64,000 nucleotides of DNA from Delphinapterus leucas (Eukaryota; Chordata; Mammalia; Artiodactyla; Monodontidae), in the NCBI RefSeq assembly GCF_002288925.2, contig NW_022098069.1, positions 68,497,594-68,561,593 of the forward strand, given 5' to 3'. This document shows, in pieces, positions 22,560-33,529 of this stretch. Each line of letters begins with the position of its first letter. The stretch's first letter is position 1. The notes under the pieces are model-generated. The model was not told the DNA's origin, searched no databases, and worked only from the letters and a program-made list of their open reading frames with translations. The position numbers were made by a program, and so were the translations under genes.

Positions 22560-22705
22560 GTTTGTTAAAAATGCAGATTTCTCAGCCTCTTAAGATCTGT
22601 ACTGTATGTCTGGGGGATAGCCCCAGGAATATATGTTTTAAAAGAGCACCACCAGGTGATTCTGATACAGATGATTTGAATGGCTCACATTGAGAAATAC
22701 TCAGA
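22560..22705. repeat. hAT-type MITE
   Basis: TTAAAAATGCAGATTTCTCA, AGCCCCAGGAATATATGTTT and CACCAGGTGATTCTGATACA appear in the order of a Charlie-type MITE, ending in an internal TTGAGAAATACT. Diverged. Confidence 0.6.
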
Positions 22706-22807
22706 GTGTCTGTATACTTAAAAGTGTGATATGTACAGCTAAAAGAATCTTAAGAGTTTATTGAACTAGTCGTGTAGTACAGCTTCTCACTTATTATACA
22801 AACTCTT

Positions 22808-23855
22808 ACTTTTTATTTCACATTGGAGTATAGTTGATTAGCAATGTTGTGATAGTTTCCATTGTACAGCAAAGTGATTCAGTTATACATTTTCCCGTTT
22901 AGGTTGTTACATAATATTGAGCAGAGTCCCCTTTGCTATACAGTAGGTCCTTGTTGGTTATCCATTTTAAATACAGCAGTGTGTACATGTCAATCCCAAA
23001 CTCCCTAACTATCCCTTTCCCCCACCCTTCCCCCCTGGTAATCATAAGTTTGTTCTCTAAGTCTGTGAGTCTGTTTCTGTTTTGTAAATAAGTTCATTTG
23101 TATCATTCCTTTTCAGATTTCGCATATAAGTGATATAATGTGATATTTCTCTTTCTCTGTCAAACTTACTTCACTCAGTATGACAATCTCTAGGTCTGTC
23201 CATGTTGCTGCAAATGGCATTATTTCATTCTTTTTAATGGCTGAGTAATATTCCATTGTATGTATGTACGACATCTTCTTTTTCCATTCCTCTGTCGATG
23301 GACATTTAGGTTGCTTCCATGTCTTGGATATTGTAAACAGTGCTGCAGTGAACATTGGGGTGCATGTATCCTTTCAGACCATGTTCTTCTCCAGATATAT
23401 GCCCAGGAGTGGGATTACAGATCATATGGTAGCTCTATTTTTAGTTTAGTTTAGTTTTGTTTTTTAAAATTATTTATTTATTTATTAGCTGTGTCGGGTC
23501 TTAGTTGCAGCATGCGGGATCTAGTTCCCTGACCAGGGATCAAACCTGGGCCCCCTGCATTGGGAGTGCAGAATCTTAGCCACTGGACCACTAGGGAAGT
23601 CCCTATTTTTAGTTTTTTAAGGAACTTCGATACTGTTCTCCATAGTGGCTGTACCAATTTACATTCCCACCAACAGTGTAGGAGGGTTCCCTTCCCTCCA
23701 CACCCTCTCCAGCATTTATTGTTTGTGGATTTTTTTATGATATCCATTTTGACTGGTGTGAGGTGATATCTCATTGTAGTTTTGATTTGCATTTCTCTGG
23801 TAATTAGCGATGTTGAACATCTTTTCATGTGCCTCTTGGCCATCTGTATGTCTTC
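22808..23855 (-). mobile_element. L1 3' end with nested SINE
   Basis: A 5'-truncated L1 antisense to the gene, with a complete 3' region and a target duplication ACAAACTCTT (22798-22807 and 23856-23865). The minus strand encodes broken ORF2 C-terminal pieces, e.g. CPSTEEWKKKMSYIHTMEYY and [20 protein letters not shown] interrupts it at 23,449-23,602. Confidence 0.92.
23449..23602 (-). mobile_element. CHR/BOV-tA-related tRNA-derived SINE
   Basis: The head ends GGACCACTAGGGAAGTCCC at the right, the body includes TTCCCTGACCAGGGATCAAA, and the tail is TTTATTTATT. The flanks repeat CTATTTTTAGTTT. It differs from the short CHR form in its body and belongs to the branch shared with ruminant tRNA-Glu-derived SINEs. 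Confidence 0.85.
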
Positions 23856-23865
23856 ACAAACTCTT

Positions 23866-24214
23866 TTTATGCCATTTCTGATAGAGGATCATCTAACCCT
23901 ACCTTAAAAGAATCCAATAATGTGGAGTATAAGATTTAAAGACAATCTATTCCATTAATTGATAGCTCCAATTGTTTTTAAAAATTACTCTTTAGAATTG
24001 AAATTTGTTTCCCTTTAATTCTGAACTAAATGACAATGCAGATTAAATCTAATTATTTGATGATAATGACCTTGTCCCCTTTTCTCTTAAGTCTTATGAA
24101 ATCTTTTGCAATTCTTTATTTTGATGCTTGAAAAACCTAAGATATTTTAGTAGATCAATTAAAAATGGAGAGATTATTATAAGACTTCATTTAACTTTTC
24201 AAAAACTTTTTGGA
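23866..24214. other. ADAD1: Intron sequence, no recognisable feature
   Basis: Unique A-T-rich stretch between an L1 and a SINE. Confidence 0.5.
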
Positions 24215-24374
24215 GGGCTTCCCTGGTGGCGCAGTGGTTGAGAGTCCGCCTGCCGATGCAGGGGACACGGGTTTGTACACTGGTCTGGGAAGATCCCACA
24301 TGCCGCGGAGCTACTGGGCCCGTGAGCCATGGCCGCTGAGCCTGCGCGTCCAGAGCCTGTGCTCCACAACGGGA
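24215..24374 (+). mobile_element. CHR-type SINE, 3'-shortened
   Basis: It starts GGGCTTCCCTGGTGGCGCAG and runs through CCATGGCCGCTGAGCCTGCG to CAACGGGA without the terminal block or a poly(A). The flanks share a near-perfect ACTTTTTGGA / AGTTTTTGGA. Sense orientation relative to the gene. Confidence 0.9.
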
Positions 24375-25725
24375 AGTTTTTGGAAACTAATTTTATACTG
24401 TAGATGTTCTCAGATAATTCATTTTGTCATTTTATGGTGATAGTCTTTCTTTTTTAAGAAAAATGTCTTAAGCTTGCACTATAAAAAGGCACTATTATTT
24501 GTATAGAAAATAATCCAGAGTAATCTGGAAAAAAATTCATTTTGCTTAGTTATTAAAAGAGCTGGATTTATATTCGTTTTCAAGCCTTTTAAGGTGTATT
24601 TGCAAATTTGTTATCCTGTTAAGATAGTTTTCTGAATAAATACCTCAAGAATGTTTATCCAGAGGTGTTTCCATTCAGGAGTCCTTTTCAATACGCTAAT
24701 TTGAATTGTACAATTCCATTATAGGGAATACTAAATTCTGATTCCCTCTTAGTGAAGGAATCTATTTTCAACATAGTTCATGAACTTTTAAGAAGCATGT
24801 GATAACCTTAGAGATTCTGTTGTTCATTTCTTTCTTTTTTTTGTTTTCAGGGCAGTAATAAGAGGTTTAGAATGTTAATAAAAATACGTGCCCAAAATCA
24901 TTCAGTTTGCCTGCTGGCAGAGCCTGGACCCATACTCAGTTTTCATAACTTCTCATGCTTCTGCCTTTTGTATTAAATTGAGCTCTGACAGCTTTGTCTG
25001 AGCCTAGCCAGTGACTAGAATCCCGCTATTGTGTCTGCTAAACTTGACACTCTTGAAAGGCAGGTGCTTTGCGACACTCATCTTGGTCTGGTTTGTACCA
25101 GGAGGTCAATAAATGTTTCCTGGATAAATGCTTTGAGTCAGCATGTTTTATTTTTTAAAATGCTTTTATTTTTCTTCTTAATACCAATTCTGCCTGGAAC
25201 ACTTGAAAAATAAATTTTAACTATTATTCTTTACTCATGTTGCACTTCAGGTTCACCTGGATAGCTTTTAAAATAATATGGGAATGGCATTAGTATTAAT
25301 ATCCCCATCCTTACTGATTCTAATGTGTATCCAGAATTGATGATTACTGCTCTCTGATAATCTAATCTTTTATGTTCCTTTTTCATCAGGTGTTTATTGA
25401 GCCACCTACTATATGCTAGGTGCTGTGCACTGTTAAATAACTCTCAGGGGCACCATTCACATAAAATATAGAATGAGAATTAAGAATACAAAGATAAGAT
25501 GCTTCTGCCTTCATGTCTTCTCCTATTTAGACATCATTTGTGTTTCACAGGATCATGATTTGTTTTCTCCAGCTGTTCTGTAATTTGTGGGTGGCGGTGT
25601 TAAAATGTAATGCCTCAGACTAAATATGATGTTTCAGATATGATATGAGCAGTGCATAGTTCTATAATAATGCTGAATTCTTTGACTTAGACACTGTATT
25701 TTTATTAATGCAGCTTCAGTTTGTA
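24375..25725. other. ADAD1: Intron sequence with weak old-repeat remnants
   Basis: Mostly unassigned. Segments near 24,850-25,000 and 25,390-25,440 resemble worn MIR/L2 pieces (GTTTATTGAGCCACCTACTA). A piece at 25,245-25,345 resembles a hAT MITE. None is strong enough for a separate call. Confidence 0.4.
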
Positions 25726-26047
25726 TGGGCACACCTCAAAGATATTGTGGGTTCAGTTCCAAACCACCATAATAAAGTCAATATCACAATAAAGTGAATC
25801 ACACGAAGTTTTTGGTTTCCCAGTGCACATAAAAGTTATGTTTACACTATACTATAGTCTGTTAAGTGTGCAATAGCGTTATGTCTAAAACAAAGCAACG
25901 TACTTACCTTAATTGAAAAGTACTTTATTGCTGAAAAAGGCTAAACATCATCTGACAACACAAGGTTGCCAGAAACCTTCAATTTGTAAAAATCGTAATA
26001 TCTGCAAAGTGCAATATAGCAAAGTGCAATAAATTGAGGTATGCCTT
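25726..26047. mobile_element. Tigger1-type MITE
   Basis: The ends are inverted repeats of the Tigger1 type: TGGGCACACCTCAAAGATAT at the left and AATAAATTGAGGTATGCCTT at the right. The interior has ACCACCATAATAAAGTCAAT. It is a non-autonomous, internally deleted pogo-family element without transposase; TA precedes the left end. Confidence 0.85.
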
Positions 26048-26121
26048 CATTACCTGTTTCAGCAGCTGTTTCTGTTCACTTATATTAACTTATGGTAGAC
26101 TAAGGTCCTGAGAACTTTTCT

Positions 26122-26222
26122 TTTTTTTTTTAATTTAATTTTATTTATTTTTTTATACAGCAGGTTCTTATTAGTTATCCATTTTATACATATTTAGTGT
26201 ATATATATCAATCCCATCTGAG
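26122..26222 (-). mobile_element. Short L1 3' fragment between inverted repeats
   Basis: A poly(T) run followed by TTTATACAGCAGGTTCTTAT and AGTGTATATATATCAATCCC is the reverse complement of an L1 3' end. Instead of a direct repeat it is bracketed by a perfect 15-bp inverted repeat (26107-26121 and 26235-26249). Confidence 0.8.
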
Positions 26223-26663
26223 ACCTATTCATGCAGAAAAGTTCTCAGGTCAGGTTTGCTATAGTCTTTACTAAGATTTAACCTTTGCCTTTAATCTTTG
26301 AGTTTTATGTTATTATTTCAAATCATTTTAGATGAATCAAATCGAAATTATGTGATATAATTTTAGGGATATATTTTCCCGGGAACAGGATTTAGCCTCA
26401 AGATAAAATTAAAATCATACCTCAGGTATAGCTAATAATTAAAGCATACATATATAAATGGAGAAAGTAAAATTTCTAATAAAATATTAATATACTTGAT
26501 TTTTTTCTATTAAATTTTATACCACCACGTTAAAACATCTAGGTGAAACAATTTGATGTTTAGAGAATCTTAATGTGGAGTCACTGGTAGGTTTTTATTT
26601 TTCTTTTTCCAAATGTTATCTTGCTGTTTTATGCACAACCAATGTCGTTATCTTATTACAGTA
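26223..26663. other. ADAD1: Intron sequence, no recognisable feature
   Basis: A-T-rich, unassigned, apart from the right arm of the inverted repeat at 26235-26249. Confidence 0.5.
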
Positions 26664-27025
26664 TGTCTTAGTCTGTTTGGGCTGCTACCAAAAAACAAAA
26701 GAATACCATAGACTGCATGGATTAAACAATAAACTTTTATTTCTCACGGTTCTGGGGGCTGGGAAGTCCAAGATCAAAGGGCTGAGAGATTCATTATCTG
26801 TTGAGGACCTGCTTTCTGCTTCATAGATGACTGTCTTCTCAGTATGTCCTCCTATGGTGGGAGGGGTTAGGGTCTCTTTTATCATAAGGGCACCAATTCC
26901 ATTCATGAGAGCTCTGACCCTCATAACTTAATCACCTTGCAAAGGTCTCACCTCGAAATACCATCACATTGGGGATCAGGTTTCAGTATATGAATTTTGT
27001 GGGGACACACTTAGTCTGTAGTACA
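26664..27025 (-). repeat. MaLR (MST-type) solitary LTR
   Basis: The plus strand reads TGTCTTAGTCTGTTTGGGCT at the left, TTTATTTCTCACGGTTCTGG, GGGCACCAATTCCATTCATG and ACCATCACATTGGGGATCAG. This is the reverse complement of an MST-type LTR of the old ERVL-MaLR group. It is a single LTR with no internal or coding sequence next to it. Confidence 0.85.
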
Positions 27026-28073
27026 GTGTGTAATACGTAACATTTTTTTTAACCCATGTTTTCTGTTCATTATAGATACAATGACTATTCTACAGACCTT
27101 ATTTCTTCTTTTTTCCTACGTCTAAGTATATCTTTAACTTAACTAGCCTGTATTAGTCAGTATCTCTTGATTTGGAACATTGAAAGGAGTGCTTAGAAAA
27201 AGAGTGTCAGAAGCAACTCATGTTCTTTTTACATCATTTTCTAGTTCCCAAGTAATCATAGTGAGTGTAAGCCCAGTAGCCATCTCAACAGTTCCAGTGA
27301 TGTGAAAACAAAACTTTATCTGTGAAATATGTCTACTGGTATATAAAGATTCTCTTGTTGTGAGAACTTCAGACCCTCTAAGGAGGAAAGAGATCTGCTT
27401 TGGAATTATTAATTTTTAAATAGGAATGACTGTTCCCTAACTTCTGTTTTAAGTTTGACGCAGCCCATTTTCTTATACTAATCATCTTTTTGAGCTTTCT
27501 TCTTCAACAGTAATTTTAACTGAGAACTCAAAGCTTTTGGCATTGGCCACAGTTATAATCAGAAATGGTCATTCTTTAAAGTACTTCATGTTGTGAAACT
27601 AAGCCATGTGGTACTGGAACAGTTGCAAGCTGTGGCTCTCAGATGTGGAAAAATAACACACTTTAACCAACTATTTCTCAGCTACATATATCTGCTACAT
27701 TATGTGCTGGTTTCATGCTGTAATCTTAGAAATCAAGACAGAATGAGCCAGTTCTCTCTGGCAGAACCCTGTAAAAGTACTGATTTGTTTCTGGTCAGGT
27801 CTGGCTTTTTGCTTTTATTCACTGGAATGTCAATTCATTATTTTCTGTAGAAGATTCTTTTTTGAATGGAAATTCTGACTTATTACCTTGTCTTGATTCT
27901 GGTAAAGAGTATAGAAGTAGCTACTAAGAGAGTAGAAGTCAGAAAGAGAAGGTTGCAAGATACAGGATAAAGAAGTGAACTATTTACGATTAAACTTTTA
28001 TTTATATCCTTTTTTTTCAGTATAGTCTTTTCATATTGAACTTCTGAGTATTTACTTTGTTTTTGCTTTGTAG
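27026..28073. other. ADAD1: Intron sequence, no recognisable feature
   Basis: Unique intron up to the acceptor at 28,073. No repeat or RNA gene recognised. Confidence 0.5.
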
Positions 28074-28311
28074 GTGATGGGAATTGCAGTGATACTAGAG
28101 GCTTAGAAATTGCTATAAAGCAACGTGTTGATGATGCACTCACTTCAAAACTTCCAATGTTTTACTTGGTCAACAGACCTCATATTAGTTTAGTACCTTC
28201 TGCATATCCATGTCAAACAAACTTGGAATATAAATTCCTGAGTCTGAATTGGGCACAAGGGGACATTTCTTTGGAGATTGTGGATGGCCTAACTGGGAAG
28301 ACCACCGAAAG
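28074..28311 (+). CDS. ADAD1: ADAD1 exon: deaminase-like domain, continued
   Basis: The acceptor is CTTTGTAG and the donor GTTAGC at 28312, a weaker but canonical GT. Length 238 nt, phase 1 in and phase 2 out. It encodes [20 protein letters not shown], then [13 protein letters not shown] and [19 protein letters not shown]. The NRPH and SLNW blocks are typical of the second half of ADAR-like domains. The unusual GTTAGC donor could allow alternative use, but the next exon (32450) joins in phase, and reading through meets a stop at 28,346-28,348. Confidence 0.93.
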
Positions 28312-28429
28312 GTTAGCGTCACTAATTTCTTCAAAAATCACATATTAAGCAAAACAATACATTTTAATACGATTTTTAAAAACTATCTTGTTTTTTGAAT
28401 ACAATTTTTTGAATTGTGATTAATAATAA

Positions 28430-28600
28430 TAATAGTTATCAAGTGTGACTATGTTGCAGGCATTGTACTAATTAAAAAACTTTTTTTTCCTGATGAGAAC
28501 ATAGGCCTGGAGAAGTTATATAATTTACCAAAGTTACATGGTAAATGGTAGAGCCAGCATTCAAAATCAGTCTCCAGATCCTTTGTTTCTCTAGTGATCA
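28430..28600 (-). repeat. Probable MIR fragment
   Basis: Contains GAGAAGTTATATAATTTACC, GTTACATGGTAAATGGTAGA and GCCAGCATTCAAAATCAGTC, matching the reverse of MIR, but diverged. Confidence 0.5.
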
Positions 28601-28609
28601 TTAGCAAAT

Positions 28610-28740
28610 AATATATTTGTTTTAAAAATTCAGTTTTTCCTACTGAATCTGAATGTCTGGATTTAGGGCTCCAGAATCTGTATTTTTGACAACTTTCCCA
28701 AATATTGTTTATGTACACTTGAGTGTGAGAACTATTGTAC
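28610..28740. repeat. Probable hAT-type MITE fragment
   Basis: CTACTGAATCTGAATGTCTG, CTCCAGAATCTGTATTTTTG and GAGTGTGAGAACTATTGTAC follow the order of a Charlie-type MITE. Diverged. Confidence 0.45.
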
Positions 28741-28744
28741 TATG

Positions 28745-28937
28745 TTATACTGCTTTCTTATAAAAACCTTGTGGGTTAGGTGATATTGTTTTTTTTTTTA
28801 CAGGTAAAGAAACTGAGATTCAAGCTAGTTTAAATATCTTGCTTAAAGTCACCCAACTATTAAGTGACACAAGTAGGATTCTGATCTGGGCATTTTATTT
28901 CCAAAGCCTTTGTTCTTAGCCATAATACATTATGCCT
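28745..28937 (-). repeat. MIR SINE
   Basis: Shows ACAGGTAAAGAAACTGAGAT, AAAGTCACCCAACTATTAAG and GATTCTGATCTGGG, then CTTTGTTCTTAGCCATAATA: a clear reverse-oriented MIR. Confidence 0.85.
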
Positions 28938-29277
28938 TTTAGACATTTCTTTGTAATATTCCTGTCATTGATTATCAAGTAAAACTAAAATCCTCCTTTT
29001 AGTGTGAAAATACATTTATAATGTGGTAATGAATAATGTTAAAAGTTTAAGTGCCTAAATTTACTTTCTTTGTGAAAGACAGATTTAAATTAAGATCACA
29101 TACAAATGTTTCTTGGTATGAACTCAGTCAAGCATACTATTGATTATTTCAACTAGGATGAATTATACTACTTATGCATTGAGTCAGCATTAAGAAGTGT
29201 ATTTCTGTTAATAACAGACTACACACATACAAACAAAACAGGTCTTCTGTGGAAGACATTAAAAAACTGTTTACTGA

Positions 29278-29399
29278 GGGACTTCCTGGTGCTCCAGTGG
29301 TTAAGACTCCATGCTTCCAATGTGGGGGGCATGGGTTTGATCCCTGGTCAGGGAACTAATATACCCCATATGCCACATGGCAAGGCCAAAAAAAATAAT
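29278..29399 (+). mobile_element. CHR/BOV-tA-related tRNA-derived SINE
   Basis: Starts GGGACTTCCTGGTGCTCCAG and continues through the B-box-like GGGTTTGATCCCTGGTCAGG to an A-rich tail. A perfect 14-bp target duplication AAACTGTTTACTGA flanks it (29264-29277 and 29400-29413). Confidence 0.92.
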
Positions 29400-29639
29400 A
29401 AACTGTTTACTGAAAACATAATAGTATAACAAAGATGAAATTAATGTAAAATGAGCTTAACTCATTTATTATGGCTAAGTGCTTGCCAGGTGATTGCAAA
29501 GAAAGCAGATATGATCTGATTATTCATCCCCAAAGCATTACATAAGGCAAAGGACACTTTAGCAATATAATCCACGAAGAAGAACAGTTCTGAGTAACTG
29601 CAGCAAATAACATAGTATCAACCTTCATAAAGCAGAAAT

Positions 29640-31260
29640 TACAGAAAATAAAAGGATAAATAGAAATACACTATTAGTTGAGGCAATAATTCACCTCTTT
29701 CAGTTCCTAGTAGATTGAGTAAACAAAACAATAAGCAAGAATATAACAGTCTTAAATAACAATAAGGTAGATTTGATTAATTTCTTTAAAACTCTGTACC
29801 ATAAAATATAAAATATACCTGCTTTTCAAGAACCTGCAGAACATTAACAAAAATTGACAGTATGTTAGGCCACAAAAAAAAATCTGAAATTCTAAGAAGT
29901 AAAAGTGATGTAGGCAGTGTTCTCTGATTGTGATGCAATCAAACTGTAAATAACAAAATCAGAATATTTAGAAACCACTTTCATTGGGAAAAAGAAGTTC
30001 TCCAACTTTTGGCTCAAAGAGGAAATATAAAATGAAATCACAGAATATTTAGAATATTTAGAAAATATTAGAATATTTAGAAAACACGGATATTTAGTGC
30101 ATTGCATTTCAGAACTTGTAGGATATATAGCTAAAGCAAAGTGAATGGAAAAGCCAATTCTTTAGATGCTTATAGCAACAAATAATGAAAATAAACAGAA
30201 TGAAGAAGTTCATAAAACTAGAAATGTAAATTAAAGATCTAGAGAACTGAAGAAGTTAGAAATGATCATAAAAAACTGATTCTGTGAAAAAAAATCAGTA
30301 GCTAATCTCATATATACTAATGAATGATAAAGGAGTAATTACAGAGAAAATTAAAAGACGTCATAAGAAACTTCTTTGCCCTACCATGCAAATATATTTG
30401 AAAATCTGGGTGCAATGCATATATTTCTAGGAAAATATTTTTCTAAAATTGGTACGGAAGAGGGAAAAATATCTAACATTATTTTCTTGAGAAAGTTACC
30501 AAGAAGGCGCCCTACCTCTTTTTCAAAGAAAACACCATTCTGAGGTGGTTCGGATTAATTTTATAAACCATTAAATAGCAGGAACTTCCAGTGCTATCTA
30601 AAAAGATAGAAAACATTCAAATACTTTTATGAAGCAAGTGTATCATTGATACTTAAACCTAATAGAAGATTGCTGTCCCCCTACCACAAAAGTTACAGAC
30701 CAAGCTCACTTTTATATTCAAGCATAATTGCTAAATAAAATATTAGGAAGCAGAACCTTAAAATAATATATTTTATACAATAATACTAAGTGGAATTTTT
30801 TCTAGAAATGTGAGAATAACATAATAAAAATAATACCAAATTAGAAACTCATATTAATATAATTTGTCATATTAATTGATCTAGGGAAAAACACCATATA
30901 TTCATTTTTATAAATTCTAAGAAGACATGTAATACAGCTCTACAACTATTCTAGATAAAGTTACTCAATAAAAAAGGAATAGATATTTTTGTTAAGGGTA
31001 AAATATATCTTTATTAGTCCAAAAGTGCCATCATGATTAATGATGAAATCTCAGAGTCATTTCTACTAACATCTGAAACAAGACATGATTGTTTACTGTT
31101 ATTGCTGTTATTTAACATGTTATTTAATGCATTTGAACAAAAGAAAGAAATGAGAGATATAAAATATTGGAAAGGAGGAGGTAAAATTACGACTTTTTGC
31201 ATATGGTATCATTTTATACCTGAAAAGCCCAAGCGAATCATCTAAAAATCCACCACCAAA
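29640..31260 (+). mobile_element. Old L1 ORF2 remnant
   Basis: Heavily mutated L1 ORF2 in sense orientation. Landmarks include AGAAACTTCTTTGCCCTACC with CAAATATATTTGAAAATCTG (30,365-30,410) and, near 31,155-31,240, the region around the RT active-site block followed by AAAAGCCCAAGCGAATCATC. All frames are broken. Confidence 0.65.
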
Positions 31261-31319
31261 AAAAGGTATGATGGTGGAAAATTAATATATAGAGATTAGT
31301 ACATTTCATTAATAGGCGT

Positions 31320-31790
31320 TTATGTTAACTATTACTGCATATAAACTATCTCAAAATTTAGTGGCTTAAAACAACAAACATTTATTGCTGTTCAAGTCCT
31401 TAGGTCAACTGAGCTAGATTTGGTCGGGCTCTCCCATGTGTCTGGGGTCCACTCTAGGTCAGCTGTAGGGCATCTTGGCTGATCTTAGAGGGACAGCTGG
31501 GCTCTGGTCCATGTGTTCTCTCACCTTCTAATAGACCAGTCTTAGGAGGCTCACATGGCAGAGGAAGGGGTCCCCAGAGAATGAAAACACAAAGCCTCTT
31601 GAGGCCCAGGCTTGGAACTGGCACATAGTCTATTTTATTCACCAAAACAAGTCACAAGGCCAGCCCAAATTCATGGGGAGGAGCAATCAACCATAGTTAG
31701 TGATGGGAGAATCTGAAAAGTTACATTGTAAAGAGCATGGAGACAGGAAGGAATAAAGGATTTTGGCAATTTTTGTAATCTATCAGGAGA
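31320..31790. repeat. Old LTR-like interspersed repeat, family unassigned
   Basis: TTTAGTGGCTTAAAACAACA near the left end and CAAGTCACAAGGCCAGCCCA near 31,655 are landmarks of a dispersed mammalian LTR-type repeat. I cannot assign the family with confidence. It is noncoding. Confidence 0.5.
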
Positions 31791-31934
31791 ACAACTAATG
31801 AGAAGATATAATGAAGGGAAAGAGTTACAATAGCAAGAAAGCTCATGATCTGTGGACCCACTTCTATTAGAAACATAGAAAAATACATATCTATATGTGC
31901 ATACATACACACATATATATGGAGGGTGGTGAGG

Positions 31935-32200
31935 TGAGTGTGTATAATTTACTTTTTTAGTGAGTCAAAATTTACAAAGAGTGAAATGTACAATTTCATG
32001 AGTTTTTATATTTATATATTTATATATTTATTTATTTATTTATTTATATACATGCCTGTGTAACCATTACCCCAGTCAGAATACAGGACATTTTCTTCAT
32101 TTCAGAAAATATTTTTTTGCCCTCTTCTAGTCAATCCTTGGTAGAACCACTGTTTTAATTTGGATCACCATAGATTAATTTTGCTTCAAACAAAAGAAAT
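31935..32200 (-). repeat. Old L1 3' end interrupted by an A/T microsatellite
   Basis: GAGTGAAATGTACAATTTCA, CCTGTGTAACCATTACCCCA and ATACAGGACATTTTCTTCAT follow the order of L1M 3' ends. A (TTTA)n run lies at about 32,005-32,048. Confidence 0.65.
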
Positions 32201-32449
32201 GTTCCAAATATCCATCCTCTGCTTTAATTTTTAATGCAGTACTCTGATAACTTAAACTATAATTTCATAAATGAAATTAACTTCAGAAAGTTAAATATTC
32301 AGAATAATTTTATGTAAAAAAATTTCACTATATGCACTGTACATAATTGAAATAAATATTTGTAGATTCTGTGTTGATTTTAATCCCTACAAGTGCCAAC
32401 ATAAATACTGAATAATGATTAGTGAATGTTTCATTCTTTTCTACTTCAG

Positions 32450-32582
32450 TTCCCCATTTAAAAGTGGTGTGTCAATGGCAAGTCGGCTTTGTAAGGCGGC
32501 AATGTTAAGTCGATTTAACCTGCTTGCCAAAGAAGCTAAAAAAGAAGATTTACTTGAAGCTAGTACATATCATGCAGCTAAG
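32450..32582 (+). CDS. ADAD1: ADAD1 exon: helical C-terminal part
   Basis: The acceptor is CTACTTCAG at 32449 and the donor GTAAGT at 32583; 133 nt, phase 2 in and phase 0 out. It encodes [20 protein letters not shown] followed by [24 protein letters not shown], a Lys-rich amphipathic helical stretch found near the C-terminus of ADAR and ADAD proteins. The family ends this region with a short conserved tail that is encoded by the final exon here. Confidence 0.92.
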
Positions 32583-33529
32583 GTAAGTCTTAAAAGGAAT
32601 GAAGCTAATCACTGAAATAAAAATTTAAGACAATAATAATGTGGTAATTTTATAATGATGATGATACATAGCAAAAGTTGAGTAAATAGTTCCTGAAAAT
32701 AAGAGATTACCATGTAGTGATAAAATTAATTTTTAAGTGAACATGCTGGAAATTGGATATGTAAATAAGTGTTGCCCCTGAAAGTAGCTACCTCAGTATG
32801 GTGTGTACCTACTTTGACAATATTGATCAAAACCTACTGTCATACCCAGAGGAACAAAATGGTAAAAAATTTCTTATGTATATGATATTAGCTATGTTAA
32901 CGATAGTATTTAAGTATTCTAAAATGATATATTAGTATATTCATATAAATTAATTTGCCTGTCTTAAAATTGTGAAACACCTTTAATTTGAGTTTGTGAT
33001 TTGGACTTAAGTGATGTAGGTAGCCTTTTTCTATCTTTAAATATATATATTCTTTTTTTAGTATTACGAACATAATTCATGTTGAGTAGAGAATTTGGAA
33101 TTTTCTTTTTAAGTACAGAAGGAAAATATTACTTGTAAATCCACCTACTACTCAAATATAATACTCTAATCTTGTAATGTAAGCATGTTATTTCAGTTTC
33201 TTATCATGTATTTATATTTTTGTGTATGTATATATTTTAAAATATTAAGCTTATATTATATATGCTTGTTAATCTGATTTTTTCATTCAACATACTAAGA
33301 CCTGAGCCATTTCATAATATGTTATATCCATGTTATCAAATTATTAAATACAAATTGTTTTTAATAACCTAATTTCAGTTTCAGTAATATAGTATTATGT
33401 GAAAGTCTCTTAATTTCACCAATATCTTAATACTCAAACTGTATAATTCCATCCTGTAAAGCAATTAATATTAACTGTAGGTTTGTTTGTATATACAAAC
33501 ATTTTTAAGTATAAAAGCTTACCTAGACA
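32583..33529. other. ADAD1: Intron sequence, mostly unique
   Basis: A-T-rich. Nothing recognised except a worn stretch around 33,100-33,450 that may be an old repeat. Confidence 0.45.

Noticed and set aside
24215..24374. tRNA-like sequence in SINE heads
   Set aside because: The tRNA-derived heads are part of dispersed SINEs with target duplications, not tRNA genes.
26664..27025. A possible retroviral provirus
   Set aside because: Only a single old MaLR LTR is seen, with no internal coding region next to it.
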